DNA of 10,644 nt from CAYZQE01 sp964480635 (GTDB taxonomy: Bacteria; Pseudomonadota; Gammaproteobacteria; GCA-001735895): assembly GCA_964480635.1 (NCBI GenBank), contig CAYZQE010000086.1:1-10644 (forward strand), given 5' to 3'. Under the pieces are notes generated by a model. That model made no database searches. It was given only the letters and a program-made list of their open reading frames with translations, and was not told the DNA's origin. Positions 5,917 to 10,644 of this stretch are shown piece by piece; positions within the stretch are counted from its first letter, which is position 1; each line of letters begins with the position of its first letter. Both the position numbers and the translations under genes were made by a program.

Positions 5917-7098
5917 TTATTTTTTTGCTTGTGCTTCTAGCATGGCGACTGCAGGAAGCTCTTTGCCTTCTAAGTATTCTAAGAACGCGCCGCCAGCTGT
6001 TGAAATATAAGTTACTTTATCAAAAATATCATATTTCTGGATGGCAGCGATGGTATCTCCGCCACCCGCTAAACTAAAACCTTCACACTCTGCAATCGCC
6101 ATCGCAACTGCTTTAGTGCCTTCACCAAATTGGTCAAATTCAAAGACGCCAACGGGGCCATTCCAGACCACTGTGCCTGCTTTCTTAATAATCTCTACTA
6201 ATTCAGCTGACGAATTTGGCCCTATATCAAAAATCATGTCGTCATCTAATACTTCAGAGGCATCTTTTAAAGTCGCTTCTGCTGTTTCTGCAAATTCTTT
6301 TGCACACACAACGTCTGTGGCGATTGGAATTGATGCGCCGCGAGCTTCCATCTTAGCGATAAGCTCTTTTGCTGTATCAACTAGGTCTGCTTCGTATAAA
6401 GATTTACCCACATTGTGACCCATAGCGGCTAAGAAGGTATTAGCAATTCCGCCACCAACAACAAGTTGATCTACTTTTTCTGATAAGGCTTCAAGAACCG
6501 TTAATTTAGTAGACACCTTAGAGCCACCAACAATAGCAACCATTGGACGCTTAGGATTAGCTAATGCTTTAGCAAGACTGTCTAATTCACTTGACAACAA
6601 GATGCCTGCACAAGCAACAGGTGCGTGAACACCCACGCCATGTGTTGATGCTTGAGCGCGATGAGCCGTACCAAAGGCATCCATCACAAAGATGTCGCAT
6701 AAAGACGCATAGCCTTTTGCTAAGGTTTCATCATCTTTCTTTTCGCCAGCGTTAAAACGTACGTTCTCGAAAAGAACCATTTCGCCGTCTGCAATGTCTG
6801 GTGCATTATCTAAGTAATCACCGATTAAACGAATTTCTTTACCTAACTTAGCACTGATGTCATCAGCAATTGGCTGCATGGAGTTATCAGAATCGACCAC
6901 GCCTTCTTCTGGGCGACCACGGTGAGACATAACCTGAACCTTAGCGCCTGCTTTCATGCAATGCTCAATAGTCGGCATAGAGGCAGCAATACGCGCATCA
7001 GAAGTTACCTTGCCATCTTTAACCGGTACGTTTAAGTCTGCACGAATTAAAATGCGCTTGCCCGCAAGATCAAGATCAGTCAATTTGATAAAAGCCAT
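5917..7098 (-). CDS. pgk: Phosphoglycerate kinase
   Basis: Interconverts 1,3-bisphosphoglycerate plus ADP and 3-phosphoglycerate plus ATP; used in glycolysis, gluconeogenesis and the Calvin cycle. The monomer has 393 residues, the usual bacterial length. The N-domain substrate site is seen in RADLNVP (Asp21, Asn23), Arg36 and the MSHRGRP loop (His59-Arg62). The C-domain nucleotide site shows GGSKVSTK near 190-200, GPVGVFE, GGGDT (345-349) and STAGGA (366-371). The start at 7098 has GGAG eight bases upstream. It follows gap after an unusually long 448-bp interval with a large structured element in what would be the pgk leader, so its expression is probably controlled separately from gap. No anomaly in the coding sequence. 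Confidence 0.97.
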   Translation of the reverse strand: MAFIKLTDLDLAGKRILIRADLNVPVKDGKVTSDARIAASMPTIEHCMKAGAKVQVMSHRGRPEEGVVDSDNSMQPIADDISAKLGKEIRLIGDYLDNAPDIADGEMVLFENVRFNAGEKKDDETLAKGYASLCDIFVMDAFGTAHRAQASTHGVGVHAPVACAGILLSSELDSLAKALANPKRPMVAIVGGSKVSTKLTVLEALSEKVDQLVVGGGIANTFLAAMGHNVGKSLYEADLVDTAKELIAKMEARGASIPIATDVVCAKEFAETAEATLKDASEVLDDDMIFDIGPNSSAELVEIIKKAGTVVWNGPVGVFEFDQFGEGTKAVAMAIAECEGFSLAGGGDTIAAIQKYDIFDKVTYISTAGGAFLEYLEGKELPAVAMLEAQAKK

Positions 7099-7147
7099 GT
7101 ATCACTCCGAAAATAGTTAAATGTTAAATTTTGTATCCCTTGCACTT

Positions 7148-7250
7148 GGTTTGAATGGAGCAGAGCCTAAGACACGCCGTTAAATCTTCCATGATGGCTC
7201 TCTTCCACATCCATGTGGAAGAAGGTCTTAGGCCCTGCTCCATCCAAACC
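7148..7250 (-). ncRNA. Structured leader RNA candidate upstream of pgk (26-bp helix with internal hairpin)
   Basis: Two 26-nt arms (7148-7173 and 7225-7250) are inverted copies with 24 identities. In the minus-strand transcript both differences become G.U pairs, giving an unbroken 26-bp helix; on plus they would be A.C mismatches. That asymmetry points to an RNA made in the same direction as pgk. The 51-nt interior holds a perfect 10-bp inverted repeat (7201-7210 / 7213-7222), folding as CTTCCACA-TGGA-TGTGGAAG. A second TGGAAGA copy downstream could compete for the same partner. The element ends 49 nt upstream of the pgk start with no T tract after it, so a cis-acting leader is likelier than a terminated small RNA. 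A MITE-like insertion is the alternative, but I see no clear target duplication. No known family was recognised. Confidence 0.6.
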
Positions 7251-7274
7251 TCTCAACTTATGAGATGACTTCTA

Positions 7275-7296
7275 CCTCCTTTCCTTTTGGAAGAGG
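7275..7296 (-). other. Hairpin containing an orphan Shine-Dalgarno-like sequence
   Basis: On the minus strand CCTC-TTCC-AAAA-GGAA pairs with itself and with a downstream GAGG across a 2-nt AG bulge. The 3' arm contains AAAGGAGG, a near-perfect anti-16S match, but no ATG, GTG or TTG lies at a usable distance. It is 25 nt upstream of the 103-nt structured element. It could be a standby or protein-binding site in the leader, or chance. Confidence 0.35.
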
Positions 7297-7344
7297 GGAC
7301 TAAAACAGTAATCTCTTTTAGATAAGTGCTTGGACTAAAATAGT
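7297..7344. repeat. Direct repeat pair and overlapping inverted repeat in the gap-pgk interval
   Basis: GGACTAAAACAGT (7297-7309) recurs as GGACTAAAATAGT (7332-7344), 12 of 13 identical, 35 bp start to start. The left copy overlaps an inverted repeat CTAAAA (7300-7305) / TTTTAG (7316-7321) with a 10-bp centre. This could be a tandem operator for a pgk promoter, but no convincing -35/-10 pair was found beside it. Confidence 0.4.
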
Positions 7345-7350
7345 GTTTGG

Positions 7351-7368
7351 TAAATCCGAAAGGATTTA
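7351..7368. other. Small perfect hairpin, GAAA loop
   Basis: TAAATCC (7351-7357) and GGATTTA (7362-7368) pair perfectly around GAAA. On plus this is a GNRA tetraloop; on the minus strand, the sense of the neighbouring genes, the loop is TTTC. No T tract follows. It sits just downstream of the terminator candidate for gap and has no assigned role. Confidence 0.35.
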
Positions 7369-7380
7369 ACGAACATTACT

Positions 7381-7421
7381 TAAATAATAAAGTCGCTGGA
7401 TTACCAATTAACCCAACGACT
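7381..7421 (-). terminator. Intrinsic terminator candidate between gap and pgk
   Basis: In the minus-strand RNA, AGTCGTTGGGTTA pairs over all 13 positions with TAATCCAGCGACT around a 5-nt ATTGG loop, using two G.U pairs. TTATTATTTA follows. The stem fully pairs only on the minus strand, matching the direction of gap. The T tract is interrupted by A, so read-through is plausible. If it works, pgk-pyk-fba need their own promoter in the interval. Confidence 0.6.
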
Positions 7422-7425
7422 ATGC

Positions 7426-7547
7426 AAAACTGAGGATTTTTGTTCGAGTGCAAGGCGGAGCAATTTTCTGAGCTGAGGAGCGCACATGTGTGCGTGACCA
7501 GTCAGAAAATTGCGACAACGCCGCAATCGGACAAAAAGACCAGTTTT
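7426..7547. repeat. 122-bp REP-like imperfect palindrome abutting the gap stop codon
   Basis: The ends AAAACTG (7426-7432) and CAGTTTT (7541-7547) are inverted copies. Inside, TTTTTGT recurs inverted, then a GC-richer section with small indels (GCAAGGCG versus GCGGCGTTGTC). A perfect 12-bp pair GCAATTTTCTGA (7460-7471) / TCAGAAAATTGC (7502-7513) and a central CGCAC-ATGT-GTGCG hairpin complete it. It starts within the gap stop codon. The nested, multi-segment palindrome just after a gene resembles dispersed palindromic repeats of gammaproteobacterial chromosomes. Family identity and copy number cannot be judged from one copy. Confidence 0.65.
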
Positions 7548-8548
7548 TAACCTACTTGCTTTACTAGGCGAAGCATGTTGCAAGTGTAGCCATACTCATT
7601 GTCATACCAAGAGACAACTTTAACGAATGTGCCATCAAGAGCAATACCAGCTTCTGAATCGAAGATTGAAGAAAAGCTATTGCCACGGAAATCAGTAGAA
7701 ACAACTTTTTCATCTGTGTAGCCTAAAGTATCAGACATAGGGCCTGACTCTGACGCTGCTTTCATAGCAACACAAATTTCTTCGTAAGTTGCTTCTTTTT
7801 CTAATTCGATGGTTAAATCGACAACTGAAACGTCAGACGTTGGTACGCGAAAAGCCATGCCTGTTAATTTGCCGTTAAGCTCAGGTAACACAATACCAAC
7901 AGCCTTAGCTGCACCAGTAGATGATGGGATGATGTTTTCTAAAATACCACGGCCACCGCGCCAATCTTTCATTGAAGGGCCGTCAACAGTTTTTTGAGTT
8001 GCTGTTGCCGCGTGAACAGTCGTCATAAGACCGCGCTTAATGCCCCAGTTATCATTTAATACTTTTGCAACAGGTGCTAAGCAATTAGTGGTACAAGATG
8101 CAGCAGAAATAATGGCTTCGCCGTCATACTTGTCGTTGTTTACGCCATGTACAAACATAGGAGTCGCATCTTTAGAAGGCGCAGACATCACTACTTTCTT
8201 TGCGCCAGCGTCAATGTGCTTCTGACACGTTTCGTCTGTTAAGAAAAAACCAGTACATTCGATGACTAAGTCAGCGCCAATGTCGCTCCACTTAAGATCA
8301 GCTGGGTCACGCTCAGCTGTTAAACGGATAGTTTTACCGTTTACGACTAAGTTGTTACCGTCTACAGCGATTTCGCCGTCAAAATTGCCGTGTACTGAAT
8401 CGTACTTAAGCATGTATGCTAAGTAATCAGCGTCTAGTAAGTCATTGATGCCAACGACTTCGATGTCGCCATTGAATTCTGCAGAAATTGCACGAAAAGC
8501 CATGCGTCCGATACGGCCAAAACCGTTAATACCAACTTTAATTGTCAT
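7547..8548 (-). CDS. gapA: Glyceraldehyde-3-phosphate dehydrogenase, NAD-dependent GapA type
   Basis: Oxidatively phosphorylates glyceraldehyde 3-phosphate to 1,3-bisphosphoglycerate with NAD, reversibly; it feeds pgk directly. The 333-residue length is standard. The Rossmann motif INGFGRIGR is at 7-15. Asp36 in GINDLL would favour NAD over NADP. The catalytic Cys152 lies in SAASCTTNC and His179 in TTVHAATATQ. The phosphate-site segment SSTGAAKAVG and the C-terminal VSWYDNEYGY are intact. The start at 8548 has AGGAG eight bases upstream, the best ribosome site in the block, fitting high expression. It follows tkt after 84 bp containing a terminator-like hairpin. Downstream, a REP-like palindrome touches its stop codon. 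Nothing suggests the erythrose-4-phosphate dehydrogenase (Epd) branch, though Epd is the nearest alternative. Confidence 0.96.
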   Translation of the reverse strand: MTIKVGINGFGRIGRMAFRAISAEFNGDIEVVGINDLLDADYLAYMLKYDSVHGNFDGEIAVDGNNLVVNGKTIRLTAERDPADLKWSDIGADLVIECTGFFLTDETCQKHIDAGAKKVVMSAPSKDATPMFVHGVNNDKYDGEAIISAASCTTNCLAPVAKVLNDNWGIKRGLMTTVHAATATQKTVDGPSMKDWRGGRGILENIIPSSTGAAKAVGIVLPELNGKLTGMAFRVPTSDVSVVDLTIELEKEATYEEICVAMKAASESGPMSDTLGYTDEKVVSTDFRGNSFSSIFDSEAGIALDGTFVKVVSWYDNEYGYTCNMLRLVKQVG

Positions 8549-8570
8549 TGTTATTGCTCCTAATTGAAAA

Positions 8571-8585
8571 ATTAAAACTTTTAAT
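8571..8585. repeat. AT-only palindrome upstream of gapA
   Basis: ATTAAAA-C-TTTTAAT is a perfect inverted repeat with 7-bp arms, 23 bp upstream of the gapA start. In such AT-rich DNA it may be chance, part of a promoter, or a protein-binding site. No consensus -35/-10 pair was convincing in this gap. Confidence 0.3.
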
Positions 8586-8603
8586 ATTTATTACTAAAAC
8601 TAA

Positions 8604-8627
8604 AACGACTCTCATTTGGGAGCCGTT
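8604..8627 (-). terminator. Terminator or attenuator hairpin between tkt and gapA
   Basis: In minus-strand RNA, AACGGCTC pairs with GAGTCGTT across an 8-nt loop; one of eight pairs is G.U. TTTTAGTTTTA follows immediately. The hairpin starts a few bases past the tkt stop codon. It has the layout of an intrinsic terminator, though short and with an interrupted T tract, so partial read-through into gapA is likely. Confidence 0.6.
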
Positions 8628-8632
8628 AAAAA

Positions 8633-10615
8633 TTAAGCTACGTCGTTAATGGCTTCTACAACTTTTTCAACTGTAAAACCAAAATGCTTGAATAACTCTT
8701 CAGCGGGTGCTGATTCGCCAAACGTGTGCATTCCAATAACCTTGCCATTTAAGCCAACATACTTGTACCAAGAATCTGTTACTGCTGCTTCTACTGCTAC
8801 ACGAGCTGTTACGCCAGCGGGTAATACTGATTCTTTATACGCATCGTCTTGCTTGTCGTATACGTTAGTACAAGGCATAGACACAACACGCACCTTCTTA
8901 TCAGAGGCTGCTGCTGCATCCATTGCTAAGCCCACTTCTGAGCCTGTCGCAATAACGATAACATCAGGAGTGCCGTCACAATCTTGTAAGATGTAACCAC
9001 CTTTATTGATGTTAGCAATTTGGTCGTCTGTACGCGTTTGGAAAGCAAGCCCTTGGCGAGAGAAGATTAAGCACGATGGACCGTCACGACGGTCAATCGC
9101 ATTTTTCCAAGAAACTGCGGCTTCAACTGTGTCACATGCGCGCCAAATGTTCATGTTTGGAATTAAACGCATAGTAGGAATTTGCTCAACCGCTTGGTGC
9201 GTTGGGCCATCTTCGCCTAAGCCGATAGAATCGTGCGTGTAAACAAAGATTGATTGAATCTTCATTAATGCCGCCATGCGTAATGCATTACGTGCATATT
9301 CTGAAAACATTAAGAATGTTGCGCCAAAAGGAATGAAGCCACCGTGTAATACCACGCCGTTCATGATCGCTGACATACCAAATTCACGTACACCGTAATT
9401 AATGTAGTTAGCATTAGGAATGTCGGCACGCATGGCTTTGTAACCAGACCATTCTGTTAAGTTTGAACAACCTAAGTCAGCTGAGCCACCGAATAACTCA
9501 GGCAACATGCCTGAAAATGCTTCGATAGACGCTAAAGAGGCTTGACGTGTTGCTTTCGTTTCGCCTGCCGCGTTTACTTCTGCGATGTATGCTGAAGAAG
9601 TCGCTTCCCAGTCTGCTGGTAATTCACCGCTGGTACGACGAGAGAACTCAACTGCTTTTTCTGGGTTAGCTGCTTTATAGGCTGCAAATGCATCATTCCA
9701 TTCTGCTTCTTTCTTAGCGCCAGCTGTTTTAGCATCCCAACCGCCATAAATATCGGCAGGCACTACGAATGCATCATGCGCCCAACCTAATTCTTTCTTC
9801 GTTAAGTCAATTTCTTCTTGGCCTAATGGAGCACCGTGACAAGAGTGTGAACCTGCTTTGTTTGGTGAACCAAAGCCAATCGTTGTTTTGCAACAAATCA
9901 TGGTTGGCTTCGCTGTGTCTGCTTTCGCTTCTGTAATTGCTTTATCAAGTGCTTCAGCGTCATGTCCATCAACAGCAATAACCTGCCAGCCGTATGCTTC
10001 AAAACGCTTAGGGGTATCATCACTAAACCAGCCTTCTACGTGGCCGTCAATTGAAATACCGTTGTCATCCCAAAATGCAATTAACTTGCCTAGGCCTAAT
10101 GTGCCAGCAAGCGAACATGCTTCATGAGAGATGCCTTCCATTAAGCAACCATCGCCCAAGAACACATAAGTATTATGGTCAACAATAGTATGATCTGCTG
10201 TATTAAACTCTGCACCTAATGCGCGCTCAGCAATTGCCATGCCCACACCGTTAGTGATGCCTTGGCCTAAAGGGCCAGTCGTTGTTTCAACGCCAGGCGC
10301 ATAACCATACTCAGGATGTCCTGGTGTCTTAGAATGCAATTGACGGAAGTTTTTAAGATCATCAATTGATAATTCATAACCTGTGAGATGCAATAAAGAA
10401 TAAGGCATCATTGAGCCATGTCCGTTAGACATAATAAAACGGTCACGATCAACCCAATCAGGATTTGTTGGGTTATGATTCATGTGTCCGTTATATAAAG
10501 CTTCAGCAATATCTGCCATGCCCATTGGGGCACCAGGGTGTCCTGAATTAGCTTTTTGTACCGCATCCATACTTAAAGCACGGATCGCATTTGCAAGTTC
10601 TCTACGAGATGGCAT
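8633..10615 (-). CDS. tkt: Transketolase
   Basis: This thiamine diphosphate enzyme moves two-carbon ketol units between sugar phosphates in the non-oxidative pentose phosphate pathway and, where present, the Calvin or RuMP cycle. The protein has 660 residues, full length. Recognisable sites include SGHPG (His26), NGHGS (His66) and His100. The cofactor motif starts with GDG (154-156) and ends at Asn185. Glu411 in REFGMSA activates the thiazolium, and His473 lies in GEDGPTHQ. The domains run in the usual order: PP domain, Pyr domain and C-terminal domain. The start at 10615 is preceded by AGAGGA at a good distance. It is the first visible gene of the carbon block; its promoter would lie at or beyond the window's right edge. 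No anomalies seen. Confidence 0.97.
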   Translation of the reverse strand: MPSRRELANAIRALSMDAVQKANSGHPGAPMGMADIAEALYNGHMNHNPTNPDWVDRDRFIMSNGHGSMMPYSLLHLTGYELSIDDLKNFRQLHSKTPGHPEYGYAPGVETTTGPLGQGITNGVGMAIAERALGAEFNTADHTIVDHNTYVFLGDGCLMEGISHEACSLAGTLGLGKLIAFWDDNGISIDGHVEGWFSDDTPKRFEAYGWQVIAVDGHDAEALDKAITEAKADTAKPTMICCKTTIGFGSPNKAGSHSCHGAPLGQEEIDLTKKELGWAHDAFVVPADIYGGWDAKTAGAKKEAEWNDAFAAYKAANPEKAVEFSRRTSGELPADWEATSSAYIAEVNAAGETKATRQASLASIEAFSGMLPELFGGSADLGCSNLTEWSGYKAMRADIPNANYINYGVREFGMSAIMNGVVLHGGFIPFGATFLMFSEYARNALRMAALMKIQSIFVYTHDSIGLGEDGPTHQAVEQIPTMRLIPNMNIWRACDTVEAAVSWKNAIDRRDGPSCLIFSRQGLAFQTRTDDQIANINKGGYILQDCDGTPDVIVIATGSEVGLAMDAAAASDKKVRVVSMPCTNVYDKQDDAYKESVLPAGVTARVAVEAAVTDSWYKYVGLNGKVIGMHTFGESAPAEELFKHFGFTVEKVVEAINDVA

Positions 10616-10625
10616 GGCAATTTTC

Positions 10626-10635
10626 CTCTGTAATG
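10626..10635 (-). promoter_or_regulatory. Ribosome binding site of tkt
   Basis: On the minus strand CAGAGGAAAA lies about nine bases before the ATG at 10615. It supports that start over the internal methionines. The remaining 9 bp to the window edge are too short to judge a promoter. Confidence 0.6.
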
Positions 10636-10644
10636 TTAATTTAT

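Noticed and set aside
6041..6418. Plus-strand frame of 125 codons inside pgk
   Set aside because: Antisense shadow of a conserved phosphoglycerate kinase; Ala/Ser/Pro-rich composition from reading the opposite strand.
7148..7250. Interpretation of the 26-bp inverted repeat as the ends of a transposable element
   Set aside because: Not excluded, but flanking bases show no clean target duplication, no transposase is present, and the strand-specific G.U pattern fits an RNA better.
7155..7268. Plus-strand 37-codon frame across the pgk leader element
   Set aside because: It exists because the inverted repeat leaves both strands open; it has no good ribosome site and runs against the neighbouring genes, and helix base pairing favours the minus strand.
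7401..7583. 60-codon minus-strand frame reading through the palindrome and the end of gap
   Set aside because: It overlaps the C-terminal codons of gap out of frame and translates the 122-bp palindrome, giving an Arg- and Leu-rich product with no domain and no ribosome site. Palindromic repeats often yield such spurious frames.

Overview
The window reads as chromosomal DNA of an AT-leaning gammaproteobacterium. All nine genes have their best family resemblance to proteobacterial proteins: a GapA-type NAD-dependent GAPDH, a CbbA-like class IIB aldolase, an FrmA/FrmB-type glutathione-dependent formaldehyde pathway and a PykA-like pyruvate kinase. The base composition and the tkt-gap-pgk-pyk-fba order recall marine Thiotrichales/Piscirickettsiaceae-type bacteria, but the genus cannot be fixed from the sequence alone. 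Eight genes lie on the minus strand; only the tetR-type regulator is on plus.

Positions 1-98 hold a GGGAAT hexamer tandem repeat at the window edge and otherwise only the 3' flank of fghA. Positions 99-2066 carry fghA and adhC, a two-gene unit (9 bp apart) that oxidises formaldehyde to formate through glutathione adducts. A divergent TetR-family regulator (2159-2749) shares a 92-bp intergenic region with adhC. An 18-bp palindrome there overlaps the spacer of a good sigma70-like adhC promoter, so repression by the neighbouring regulator is the obvious model. Converging on tetR is a small gene (2792-3169) for a membrane-anchored glutaredoxin/GST-N-like protein with a CPFC site.

Positions 3349-10615 are a five-gene central carbon block read leftwards: tkt, gapA, pgk, pyk, fba. 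It is closed by a strong intrinsic terminator at 3250-3276. pgk-pyk-fba are tightly spaced (33-36 bp). tkt-gap and gap-pgk are separated by 84 and 448 bp, each with a terminator-like hairpin, so the block is probably split into differently expressed segments. Together the enzymes run triose phosphates up or down glycolysis and link them to pentose phosphates, as needed for gluconeogenesis or a Calvin or ribulose-monophosphate type cycle. No RuBisCO, phosphoribulokinase or hexulose-phosphate synthase is present here to decide which.

The most unusual stretch is the 448-bp gap-pgk interval (7099-7546). In minus-strand order it holds a 122-bp REP-like imperfect palindrome abutting the gap stop codon, a 13-bp-stem terminator candidate, a GAAA/UUUC small hairpin, a direct repeat and an operator-like inverted repeat, a Shine-Dalgarno-like hairpin with no start codon, and a 103-nt element closed by a 26-bp helix. 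Both imperfections in that helix are G.U pairs only when read as minus-strand RNA. This looks like an undescribed (or at least unrecognised by me) structured leader of pgk. It is the best candidate for a new regulatory element in the window. No rRNA, tRNA, CRISPR array, transposase or phage gene was seen.
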